Source: a virus. From it: a stretch of 24,981 nucleotides of DNA. Numbering within the stretch: the first letter of the stretch is position 1; each line of letters begins with the position of its first letter. Below the pieces are notes generated by a model. The model saw only the letters and a program-made list of their open reading frames with translations. It did not search any database and had not been told where the DNA came from. The translations under genes and the position numbers were made by a program. The stretch is taken from positions 1 through 24,981 of IMG/VR virus record IMGVR_UViG_3300033145_000775. One strand, given 5' to 3'. This document shows positions 8,623-15,179 of the stretch, piece by piece.

Positions 8623-9090
8623 ATGCAACTTGGACAGTTACACGCAATACCAGCACTAGCCCCACAGGATATTACAAGCACAACTACCGCCAGTGACATT
8701 ATTGATGCTGGCGAAGGGCATGAAATTGAGTTTGATGTCTATTTTGGGGTTATCACTGGCGATACCGCAACTCTGACGCTGGAGGAATGCGATGACATTA
8801 GCGCATCTAACAGTTCAGCTATAGCCTTTAACTACCAGAAATCCAGTGCTACTGGCACGGATAGCATGGGGGCTGTGGCTGCGGCTACAACTTCGGGCAT
8901 CACCATCGCTGCCACCGATGACAACAAGATGGTTCGGGTTTATGTTGATCCGAGTGCCCTGTCGTCTGGCTATCCCTATGTCAGGGTTAATGTCGCACCG
9001 GGTGGCTCGATGTCTGCTTGCTTGGTTAGTGTTGTCGCCGTTGTCAGGCCGAGATACCCGCAGGAACAGCCGGCCAGTATGGTTGACTAA
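8623..9090 (+). CDS. Probable virion structural protein, beta-rich (head-associated)
   Basis: I do not recognise a named family. The 155-residue product begins MQLGQLHAIPALAPQDITS and then is rich in Thr, Ser, Ala, Gly and Val in alternating patterns typical of beta-sandwich virion proteins. The ATG at 8623 is preferred because GGAGG at 8609-8613 gives 9-base spacing; the TTG at 8614 would abut the SD. Its place directly after the capsid gene suggests a head decoration or stabilising protein, by position only. Two hairpins follow it before the next gene. Confidence 0.75.
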   Translation: MQLGQLHAIPALAPQDITSTTTASDIIDAGEGHEIEFDVYFGVITGDTATLTLEECDDISASNSSAIAFNYQKSSATGTDSMGAVAAATTSGITIAATDDNKMVRVYVDPSALSSGYPYVRVNVAPGGSMSACLVSVVAVVRPRYPQEQPASMVD

Positions 9091-9104
9091 ACTCATAGGC
9101 TTTT

Positions 9105-9147
9105 GGCGAGTGAGCCTTTAATCACTCGCCAGGGCGGAACCACCGCC
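9105..9147 (+). other. Two tandem hairpins in an intergenic gap
   Basis: The first has a 9-bp perfect stem (9105-9113 with 9122-9130, GGCGAGTGA arm) and an 8-base loop; the second is a short GGCGG/CCGCC stem (9133-9137 with 9143-9147). There is no T-tract. They lie in the 89-base gap between two structural genes and may tune mRNA stability. Confidence 0.45.
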
Positions 9148-9179
9148 TATAAACGAGAATAATCGTATGGAGGAAAGTA

Positions 9180-9773
9180 ATGCCAGTAACAAAAGTAAAG
9201 TCAAAGTGGTCTTCAGGCAATCTTATATTCCATGAAGACCCGAATAATCGTGGCGGTCAAATCATCTTTGGTGAAGATGGTGATGGTCTTGATGTTAAAT
9301 TCCGGGGGGATACCTCTGGTGCTTACATGCTATGGGATGAGAGCGCCGACAAACTGCTATTTGATAAAGCAGATGTACAGTTGGGTGATAGCGATGAACT
9401 GAGGTTCGGAGACCTGGCTGCCGGCGATGTTGTAGTAACCTTTGACGGCACTAATTTCAAGATTACACCTGCTGCTGCCAGTCAAGCTGCTTTGTTTGGG
9501 GGCGATTCCAATCTGCTGAACATAACCCACAAAGGCACACTGACTGTAGGTAAGGATGACACTGGCCACGATGTGAAGTTCTTCGGGGCCACTGCCGGTA
9601 ATTATTTCTTGTGGGATGAGTCTGCCAACAAGTTAATCATTCTTGGTACTGCTGATCTTGGTTCTTCCTGTGAGGCAGATGCCTATTCAGTCGGCGGGAC
9701 TGCTGGTGCTGACTTTGATGGAGCGGTTACCAATATAACCGTTGTTAAGGGAATAGTAACAGCAGCCAGCTAA
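9180..9773 (+). CDS. Repeat-containing virion structural protein (LWDESA repeats)
   Basis: This 197-residue protein carries two diverged copies of a unit of about 30 residues, at 31-60 and 124-153, each with the pattern DVKFxGxTxGxYxLWDESAxKL. The C terminus, GAVTNITVVKGIVTAAS, resembles ends of phage fibre or surface proteins. The alternating hydrophobic pattern suggests beta structure. It lies in the accessory block between the capsid and head-tail connector genes, so it is probably a capsid-surface or fibre protein, but no function can be assigned. The ATG follows a GGAGG SD at 9170-9174. Confidence 0.75.
   Translation: MPVTKVKSKWSSGNLIFHEDPNNRGGQIIFGEDGDGLDVKFRGDTSGAYMLWDESADKLLFDKADVQLGDSDELRFGDLAAGDVVVTFDGTNFKITPAAASQAALFGGDSNLLNITHKGTLTVGKDDTGHDVKFFGATAGNYFLWDESANKLIILGTADLGSSCEADAYSVGGTAGADFDGAVTNITVVKGIVTAAS
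9270..9359 (+). repeat. Internal protein repeat, copy 1 of 2
   Basis: Encodes residues 31-60 of the repeat-containing structural protein. The second copy is at 9549-9638. The protein similarity is clear (DVKF, LWDESA) while the DNA has diverged, so the duplication is old or arose by domain recombination. Confidence 0.7.
9549..9638 (+). repeat. Internal protein repeat, copy 2 of 2
   Basis: Encodes residues 124-153 of the same protein, with the same DVKFxGxTxG and LWDESA core as the first copy at 9270-9359. Confidence 0.7.
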
Positions 9774-9791
9774 AGCAAGGAGGTTTAGAGG

Positions 9792-9980
9792 ATGCGTAAG
9801 ATTAGTTTATCTAAGCTCAAGGAGCGTGAAGCTGATTTAGAAAAGGCTCACAAGAATATATCCGAACAGATTGAAGCACTATTAGATCAGCGAATACAGA
9901 TTAAAGGGGCTATTCTCGAAAACCGCCACATGCAAAAGCAGTTAGAGGATAAAAAGGAGCAGGAGAAGGGGGAGGACTAA
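9792..9980 (+). CDS. Small coiled-coil protein (62 residues)
   Basis: The protein is highly charged and almost entirely predicted helix, with heptad-like hydrophobic spacing through SLSKLKEREADLEKAHKNI and IEALLDQRIQIKGAI. No family is recognised. A strong AAGGAGG SD at 9777-9783 supports translation. Its stop codon lies in the loop of a 10-bp hairpin (9962-9993). It sits within the virion-accessory block, so it may be an assembly factor or structural peptide; this is positional inference only. Confidence 0.7.
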   Translation: MRKISLSKLKEREADLEKAHKNISEQIEALLDQRIQIKGAILENRHMQKQLEDKKEQEKGED

Positions 9981-9993
9981 TTTCCCCTTCTCC
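9962..9993 (+). other. Hairpin spanning the stop codon of the coiled-coil gene
   Basis: A perfect 10-bp stem (9962-9971 with 9984-9993, GGAGAAGGGG arm) has a 12-base loop that contains the TAA at 9978-9980. No T-run follows. It lies 24 bases before the next start codon. Confidence 0.5.
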
Positions 9994-10017
9994 CTCCGCT
10001 TTATAGCGAGGTGATTT

Positions 10018-10494
10018 ATGGAAAGATTAAGTGAGGTAATTCTTCACCCTTTTGGTAAGGGCGATTTGACTTCGGATGGTGAGCAATTTAGTGACCTTTA
10101 CACCACTACAGGTGATGATTATGAAGCAGTAGAGACAGTCAAAGTAGATTTGCCATTAGAAAAGGGCAGAGAATCAGAGCCGATTGTGGAGGTAGAGTTC
10201 GGTCTTACCTGCGCTATTCAGTCCAGTGGCGCATCTGAAAGCGTCCTGTTCAAATGGCAGGCGAGTGAAGATAACTCCACATGGGTTGACCTTCATAGCG
10301 AGGTGACTTATGCCGCCGATGCTTCAGCGCTTGCTGAGTATACCCGTTCAGGTCGCTTTAAGACGGAAACCAATTTCAACCAATGTCCGTTCTGGTTGCG
10401 ACTGGTTATTAAATCGGGTGGAGCCGGTGGAGAAACAGCAAAGGGTAAGACCAAGAATTCAAGCTATGTTAAAGCAATCTATAGCGATAATTGA
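10018..10494 (+). CDS. Probable virion structural protein, beta-sandwich-like
   Basis: This 158-residue protein is not a family I recognise. The middle, from VEVEFGLTCAIQ through VLFKWQASEDNSTWVDL, has the alternating pattern and Trp placement common in phage beta-sandwich domains that decorate virions. The C terminus is basic and hydrophilic (AKGKTKNSSYVK). It is preceded by GAGGTG and followed 8 bases later by the LamG-like gene, so the pair is probably co-translated and may form one surface structure. Confidence 0.7.
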   Translation: MERLSEVILHPFGKGDLTSDGEQFSDLYTTTGDDYEAVETVKVDLPLEKGRESEPIVEVEFGLTCAIQSSGASESVLFKWQASEDNSTWVDLHSEVTYAADASALAEYTRSGRFKTETNFNQCPFWLRLVIKSGGAGGETAKGKTKNSSYVKAIYSDN

Positions 10495-10502
10495 GGTGAC
10501 TG

Positions 10503-11177
10503 ATGCAATCCACTATTGAGAGGATAGGCAATCCAGAAGGCTTTATATACGACCCGTCATTGGTCTTATATCTCCCACTTCACCAACTTGACGGCAGCTC
10601 CTTTATGTCCAAAGATGCTTATGGCCATCTATGCACTGTAACTGGTGCTTCGTGGAGACCTGACGGGCATTATTTTGATGGGACTGATGATTACATTGAT
10701 TGCGGGAATGGCGCAAGTTTGAATCCTACAGACGAAGTTACTGTTATAGCATGGCTAAACCCGAATTTTAGTTCTGCTACTTTTTATGGGATAGTAAGTA
10801 AATTTCAGGGCACTCCTGCAGGATGGCAACTTTACTGGAATACTGCACAATATCTTTATTTTTATGTCAATGATGACCAGGCTGTTAATACAGTGAAAGA
10901 TGTTTTGGTGAATGATACTTGGCAACATGTAGCAGTTACCTTAAAGAGTGATTCCACTTCTAAAAGTAAGATTTATGTTAACGCCGTTGATAAAACCAAT
11001 ACTGTTTCCTCCCGAACACTACAAGCAAATGACATTAATGTCGTAATCGGGGTAGCATCAAGCACTAAGAACAACCCTTTTAATGGCCTCATCGGCGAAG
11101 TCGCAGTCTACAACCGTGCTCTAACCCCATTGGAAGTCCAGCATAACTATCTAGCGACTAAGTGGAGATACAGATGA
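10503..11177 (+). CDS. LamG/concanavalin A-like lectin-fold virion protein
   Basis: The 224-residue protein is almost wholly a LamG-like jelly-roll domain: YLPLHQLDGSSF near the N terminus, HYFDGTDDYIDCG, VTVIAWLNP, the TWQHVAVTLKSDS segment that closely matches the family's WHHVA motif, then FNGLIGEVAVYNRAL and LATKWRY at the end. Such domains usually bind carbohydrate, so in a virion it may stick particles to cell-surface sugars or polysaccharide. It lies between capsid and connector genes rather than among tail fibres, which suggests a capsid decoration. The stop overlaps the next start (ATGA). Confidence 0.85.
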   Translation: MQSTIERIGNPEGFIYDPSLVLYLPLHQLDGSSFMSKDAYGHLCTVTGASWRPDGHYFDGTDDYIDCGNGASLNPTDEVTVIAWLNPNFSSATFYGIVSKFQGTPAGWQLYWNTAQYLYFYVNDDQAVNTVKDVLVNDTWQHVAVTLKSDSTSKSKIYVNAVDKTNTVSSRTLQANDINVVIGVASSTKNNPFNGLIGEVAVYNRALTPLEVQHNYLATKWRYR

Positions 11178-11329
11178 AAAAGCTCTATGGAAAGAAACCG
11201 AAGAACAGGCAAATCAGGCAGTCCTTTCTTAGTGTGCCTGATAAGTTGAACACCAAGCAGAAGCGGGCAGTAGCTAAACTGAAGTCCTTGCTGGGCTATA
11301 CGGAGGGCAATGATGTTAAAACTCCTTGA
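11174..11329 (+). CDS. Small basic protein of 51 residues, unknown
   Basis: The ATG at 11174 overlaps the TGA of the LamG-like gene and the frame runs to TGA at 11327-11329. The product begins MKKLYGKKPKNRQIRQ, is rich in Lys and Arg, and ends GYTEGNDVKTP. Start/stop coupling on both sides supports it as a real gene despite its size. The charge suggests nucleic acid or phosphate binding, but no family is recognised. Confidence 0.6.
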   Translation: MKKLYGKKPKNRQIRQSFLSVPDKLNTKQKRAVAKLKSLLGYTEGNDVKTP

Positions 11330-11522
11330 GGTACATGGCAACCCTGACAGTGAAGGAAACAAAGAGGAATTAGCCACTATGGATGTTACCGCCTTGACTG
11401 AGGAGGAGCAGGAGGAGGCTTTGCTGGCAGCTAAAGACCTATATGGAGATGTACTTTACCGATGGCATAGTTGTGGCCACGATGAAGGTTTACCTTGCTC
11501 TATTAAGGAGATAAAGGAATGA
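11313..11522 (+). CDS. Small acidic protein, unknown
   Basis: The product has 69 residues from ATG 11313 (GGAGG at 11302-11306, 6 bases upstream); an adjacent ATG at 11310 would add one Met. It starts MLKLLEVHGNPDSEGN, has a Glu-rich helix (LTEEEQEEALLAAKDLYGD), then WHSCGHDEGLPCS, a His/Cys cluster that could bind metal. It overlaps the preceding small gene by 17 bases and the connector gene by an ATGA. No family is recognised. Confidence 0.6.
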   Translation: MLKLLEVHGNPDSEGNKEELATMDVTALTEEEQEEALLAAKDLYGDVLYRWHSCGHDEGLPCSIKEIKE

Positions 11523-12373
11523 ACTGTTATGCTTCGCTGGTAGAAATAAAGAGGCAATTAGCTTCTGACGCCGATGCCAGTGGCTTTACCACGAATTACG
11601 ATACCCTGCTACTCGCGATATTAGAGGCTGGTAGCCGGCTCATAGACGCTTACTGTGCGCGCCATTTTTACACCAAAGAGGAAACCAGATACTTCGATGG
11701 TGCTGGGGGGTTACTGTTACTGGATGATGTCTTGAGTATTTCGAGCTTCAAGATAGATGATGACGATGACGGCACCTATGAAGAGACACTAACAGCTACC
11801 ACCGATTATCTACTCTATCCCCTGAATGGATATCCTAAGCTGAGGGCGGAAATCTCCACCGATACTGATAGAGACTATAGCGATTTCGCCAAAGGAATGA
11901 AGAACGGCGTGGAGATAGTGGGGGTGTGGGGTTATGGGGATGGTGAGAGTGCTACCCCTTATGAAGATAGTGGGGATAGTGTTCAGGATGACAGTGGCAT
12001 CAATAGCACTGTAACCACCGTCACAGTAACTGATGCGGACAACTTCGCACCCGGGCAGACGATACGCATTGAGAGTGAGCAGTGCTACATTCAAAGCTAT
12101 AACACCACTGCGAACACGCTAACCGTCAAGCGTGGCGTGAACGGCACTACGGCAGCTAGTCATGATAAGGATACCACTATTTATATCTACCAGTACCCCG
12201 ATTTAATCAAGCAGGCGTGTATTATCCAGGCGATGAGATGGTACAAGCGCAAGGAATCAGCATTCCAGGATGTGGTGGGGAATGCTGAATTGGGTCAGAC
12301 AATAGTTTATAAGAGCCTAGACCCCGATGTCAGGTTGATAATCAATAGCCTGCGCAAGGTGGTAATTGTTTAA
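11519..12373 (+). CDS. Head-tail connector (adaptor, HK97 gp6-like) with an inserted beta domain
   Basis: The 284-residue protein begins like phage gp6-type adaptors: YASLVEIKRQLASD, then LLLAILEAGSRLIDAYCARHF, the helical pattern that docks under the portal ring. The family's final helix (YPDLIKQACIIQAMRWYKRKES) is also present. Between them, from about residue 150 to 235, lies a Thr-rich segment including DNFAPGQTIRIESEQCYI and LTVKRGVNGTTAASH that is longer than in a minimal adaptor and looks like an extra small beta domain. Its ATG overlaps the preceding stop, and its stop overlaps the gp10-like gene. Confidence 0.83.
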   Translation: MNCYASLVEIKRQLASDADASGFTTNYDTLLLAILEAGSRLIDAYCARHFYTKEETRYFDGAGGLLLLDDVLSISSFKIDDDDDGTYEETLTATTDYLLYPLNGYPKLRAEISTDTDRDYSDFAKGMKNGVEIVGVWGYGDGESATPYEDSGDSVQDDSGINSTVTTVTVTDADNFAPGQTIRIESEQCYIQSYNTTANTLTVKRGVNGTTAASHDKDTTIYIYQYPDLIKQACIIQAMRWYKRKESAFQDVVGNAELGQTIVYKSLDPDVRLIINSLRKVVIV

Positions 12374-12792
12374 TGAGGGCATCTATAGAAACAAAAGGGC
12401 TAAAGGAACTCAAACAGAAGGCGGGGGATAGGCGTACGATTGGCGACCCACTTCGGGCTGCACTCAAGAAGGCAGCGCAGTTAGTGGAGAGAAGGGCGAG
12501 GAAACTGGCTAAGGGCTCGCTAAAAGGCACTATAAGCCATGCTGTTGATATATCCACGATACCCGAATGGGCGAAGGTATCTTCTAGCGCAAGAATAGCG
12601 CCTTGGGTGGAATTCGGGCATAAGCAACAGGTAGGGCAATTTGTGCCGGGGATTGAGAAGAGACTGGTGGCCGAAAGGGTAAAAGGGCGCTTCTTCTTGT
12701 GGGGGGCTTTCAAGGATATGAGGAGACAGATTAATAGTGTCATGAATAAATTCAATAGAGAGTTCGACAAGAAGTTTGATAGGAAGGTTTAA
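12373..12792 (+). CDS. HK97 gp10-like head-tail joining / tail completion protein
   Basis: This 139-residue, strongly basic protein matches the gp10-like family: RAALKKAAQLVERRARKLAK helix, then a beta segment ending SSSARIAPWVEFGHKQQ, where the WVEFG is the typical family motif, and a C-terminal helix with MRRQINSVMNKFNREF. The family works in joining the head connector to the tail. The start shares its first base with the connector stop, and its own stop overlaps the next ATG, consistent with translational coupling across the connector genes. Confidence 0.85.
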   Translation: MRASIETKGLKELKQKAGDRRTIGDPLRAALKKAAQLVERRARKLAKGSLKGTISHAVDISTIPEWAKVSSSARIAPWVEFGHKQQVGQFVPGIEKRLVAERVKGRFFLWGAFKDMRRQINSVMNKFNREFDKKFDRKV

Positions 12793-13202
12793 TGAGTATA
12801 GAGACCATCGGGACCGGATTGAAAGCACGGTTACAGACCATTTCAGGATTGACAGCCTTTGCTCCCAATGAATTACCGGAATCTATTAATCAGTTCCCCA
12901 CTGCCCTTATTCTACAGGATGCTACCCAGTATGATGCTGCCTTTAGTAGTGCCGATTTTGATACAAGATTCAGAATCATAATCTTATTCTCTAAGGCGGA
13001 TCAGCCAACGACACTGGATAAAATTATCCCCTATACCGAACCCACCGGCACGGAATCAGTTAGGGCAGCCATCAATGGGGATAAGACGCTAGGGGGTGCT
13101 GCCGACAGTTTGATTGTCCAGACCAATAGCGGTATGGGGACTACCCAGTGGGGGAAGTATACCTACATATCAACCGAGTTTGAGGTATTGGTCTATGGAT
13201 GA
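12792..13202 (+). CDS. Tail terminator / tail completion protein
   Basis: The protein has 136 residues, the usual size for a siphovirus tail terminator that caps the tube and docks to the head. It begins SIETIGTGLKARLQTISGL, a common opening for this group, followed by FPTALIL, DTRFRIIILFSKAD and, at the end, YTYISTEFEVLVYG. Sequence conservation in this family is weak, so the call depends largely on its place between the gp10-like gene and the tail tube genes. The ATG shares a base with the preceding stop. Confidence 0.7.
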   Translation: MSIETIGTGLKARLQTISGLTAFAPNELPESINQFPTALILQDATQYDAAFSSADFDTRFRIIILFSKADQPTTLDKIIPYTEPTGTESVRAAINGDKTLGGAADSLIVQTNSGMGTTQWGKYTYISTEFEVLVYG

Positions 13203-13437
13203 GTTAAAACAAGGTGAAAACTATTATGTGGCTCGCGTCAGGCTGATGCTCAACTACGGCAAACTGATAGTAGAGCCAGGGGCTAAAGTGATTCTGGGTC
13301 CCGATGATAAGAAAACAGGGATAAATATCGGCAGGCTGATAGAGACGGGGGCTATTGCCCCTTGTGAGTTTCGAGAGCAGGCAACTATTGTCAAAGGGAG
13401 AAAGCCAAAGAGGAGGAATGAAAAATGGCTCGATTAG
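13195..13437 (+). CDS. Small basic protein between tail terminator and tail tube, unknown
   Basis: The ATG at 13195 lies inside the end of the terminator gene, an 8-base overlap, and gives an 80-residue product beginning MDELKQGENYYVARVRLML. It contains KLIVEPGAKVILGPDDKKTG and ends in a Lys/Arg-rich tail (KGRKPKRRNEKWLD). The frame is open further upstream but there it only shadows the terminator gene. No family is recognised. It overlaps the first tail tube gene by 13 bases. Confidence 0.6.
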   Translation: MDELKQGENYYVARVRLMLNYGKLIVEPGAKVILGPDDKKTGINIGRLIETGAIAPCEFREQATIVKGRKPKRRNEKWLD

Positions 13438-13799
13438 CAGGAACAGGTGGAAATGTAAAGTATGGAGCCGGCCCAACTACAGTCGCGGGCATAAAATCGT
13501 GGACTCTTGACTATGTATACAACACTGCCGAAGGTACTGGCTTTGATAGCAGTGGGCACAAAGAGTTCAAGCCCACACTGGATGAATGGAGCGGTAGTTT
13601 CGAGGGTTCTAAGGATGGTGCTCCAATCAGCATTGGGACCGAGGTTGCCCTGGAATTAGAGGAGAGTGCTACTGCTGGTCAGGAGTGGACAGGGCAGGCC
13701 ATTATCACGGCTGTCCATTCCTCGGTAACAGTGGAGGGGCTAGTAACATACAGTTACGACTTCCAGGGGACTGGTGCGTTAACAGTAGCTTCAGCGTAA
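13425..13799 (+). CDS. Tail tube protein, short copy
   Basis: This 124-residue protein begins MARLAGTGGNV and contains IKSWTLDYV, FDSSGHKEFKPTLDEWSGSFEG, and ends GLVTYSYDFQGTG. The pattern and length fit a small phage tail tube protein, which stacks in rings to form the DNA conduit. Position between tail terminator and tail chaperone supports this. A paralogue follows 10 bases downstream, and from the VAGIKSW motif onward both align without gaps over 105 residues, about 70% identical by eye. An AAAGAGGAGG-type SD lies before the ATG. Confidence 0.82.
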   Translation: MARLAGTGGNVKYGAGPTTVAGIKSWTLDYVYNTAEGTGFDSSGHKEFKPTLDEWSGSFEGSKDGAPISIGTEVALELEESATAGQEWTGQAIITAVHSSVTVEGLVTYSYDFQGTGALTVASA

Positions 13800-13809
13800 G
13801 GAGGATAAT

Positions 13810-14619
13810 ATGGCAAGAATAGCAGGTTATGGTGGGAATGTTTTAGTAGGCACTCAACTGGTAGAGGACTGTGAGGATGCCTGGGATGAGTTGGTAGATG
13901 CTGATGTAACCGCCTCAGCTGATACAAGCGATTATAAGGTCGGGAGTGCTAGTGCAAAGTTTGTTTGTGGCGACCTCCTGGCCAATGGTGACATTATAGC
14001 TACAGAGGCTATAAGCTCTCTGGATTTATCCTCATATACTCAGTTGCTATTTTGGGCCAAGTCCTCTGTCGCTATTAACACCGCCGGGGACTTACAGATA
14101 CTTCTGGATGACACAGCGCAGTGTGCCTCTCCGGTAGTTACACTTGACATTCCAATTCTGTCAGCGAATACATGGAAGTTCTGTAAGGCAACAGGGACAT
14201 TCACCGGCGCCACAGCCATTATATCTGTTGGAGTAAAGCTCACCGCAAATGACCCTGGTGCTTTTACCTTGCGGCTTGATGAGATAAGAGCTGCTAAACA
14301 GGTTGCCGGTATCAAGTCCTGGACATTGGACTATGTGATGAATGTACTTGAGACTACTGGCTTTGATTCTAGCGGACATAAGACATTTATTCCATCGGTT
14401 GATGAATGGTCGGGTTCATTCGAGGGATACAAAGATGGGGCTCCACTGGCTATCGGTTCATCAGTAGGGCTTGAACTACAGGAAAGTTCTACATCCACGC
14501 AACAGTGGCGCGGCACAGCCATCATTACAGCAGTTCATCCTGCTACCGCCATTGACGGATTAGTAACATACTCTTATGACTTCCAAGGGACTCGCAAGCT
14601 AGAGATACCGACAGCCTAA
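13810..14619 (+). CDS. Tail tube protein paralogue with an inserted domain
   Basis: This 269-residue protein is a second tail tube protein. Its first 16 residues (MARIAGYGGNVLVGTQ) and residues 165-269 (from VAGIKSWTLDYV) match the 124-residue copy upstream, while residues about 17-164 are extra. The insert begins VEDCEDAWDELVD, contains DLSSYTQLLFWAKSS and a strand-rich stretch ending DPGAFTLRLDEI, the look of a carbohydrate-binding or jelly-roll module. Since it enters an N-terminal loop, it would likely project from the tube surface. A GGAGG SD lies 7 bases upstream. The gene shares a base with the tail chaperone ATG. Confidence 0.8.
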   Translation: MARIAGYGGNVLVGTQLVEDCEDAWDELVDADVTASADTSDYKVGSASAKFVCGDLLANGDIIATEAISSLDLSSYTQLLFWAKSSVAINTAGDLQILLDDTAQCASPVVTLDIPILSANTWKFCKATGTFTGATAIISVGVKLTANDPGAFTLRLDEIRAAKQVAGIKSWTLDYVMNVLETTGFDSSGHKTFIPSVDEWSGSFEGYKDGAPLAIGSSVGLELQESSTSTQQWRGTAIITAVHPATAIDGLVTYSYDFQGTRKLEIPTA

Positions 14620-15176
14620 TGAGGAATAATCGGCTGGATGAAATTATAACTCTCGTAGTACGCGAGACTGGGTGGAGCCTGGAATATGTCCAGCAGATGC
14701 CATTCGCTATCCTGTGTAAGCTCGTTGAGGAATTGGACTATCAGAAGAAACTGGATGACTACAAGACGGCATCCTACTTTGCGATGGTGATTGCTACTTA
14801 CTTGAACGCTCATACAAAAGACAGGAAGTTCAAGATTAAGGATTTCATTGGTGACCCACCACAGAGAAGAAAAGAAGGAGGGATTAGTTTGGCTCATAAA
14901 ACAGGAGCAACAATTGTTAAGTTGGGGGATGGCCAAGAGTATGAGTTCGTTCCCCTTAATGCCAATATGATGGCAGAGGTTGAAGAACACTTTGATATGT
15001 CATTTGACAAGATGTTCGGCGGTGACCAAAGGAGAACGAAATATACCCGATACCTATTATGGACCATACTCAAAGCAAAGTACCCTGACATTACTGAAGA
15101 ACAGGTTGGGGAGATCTTAACGGCAAAGGTTATCGCTGAGGCATTTCCAAAAATATTCGAACATATAATGGAGTAA
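14619..15176 (+). CDS. Probable tail assembly chaperone in one reading frame
   Basis: The gene lies exactly where siphoviruses encode the tail assembly chaperones, between tail tube and tape measure, and encodes 185 residues. The N-terminal part (about 1-85) has TGWSLEYVQQMPFAILCKLV, reminiscent of the T domain of GT-type chaperones. The C-terminal part (about 91-185) has IVKLGDGQEYEFVPLN and LLWTILKAKYPDITEEQVGE, similar to the G-like domain. Many phages make these by a programmed frameshift; here both parts share one frame. An in-frame TTG at 14889 with a strong SD could produce the C-terminal part alone. The family call is mainly by position and pattern. Confidence 0.65.
   Translation: MRNNRLDEIITLVVRETGWSLEYVQQMPFAILCKLVEELDYQKKLDDYKTASYFAMVIATYLNAHTKDRKFKIKDFIGDPPQRRKEGGISLAHKTGATIVKLGDGQEYEFVPLNANMMAEVEEHFDMSFDKMFGGDQRRTKYTRYLLWTILKAKYPDITEEQVGEILTAKVIAEAFPKIFEHIME
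14875..14891 (+). promoter_or_regulatory. Strong internal SD with in-frame TTG inside the tail chaperone gene
   Basis: AAGGAGGG at 14875-14882 is followed 6 bases later by TTG at 14889-14891 in the reading frame of the chaperone. Initiation here would yield a 95-residue protein (MAHKTGATIVKLG...) equal to the C-terminal domain. Such a perfect SD inside a gene is unusual, but whether it is used cannot be seen from sequence. Confidence 0.55.
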
Positions 15177-15179
15177 TAG

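Noticed and set aside
13195-13437. Longer start at 13114 for the small basic gene, giving 107 residues
   Set aside because: The extra N-terminal part only shadows the tail terminator gene; ATG 13195 gives the short overlap typical of this operon.
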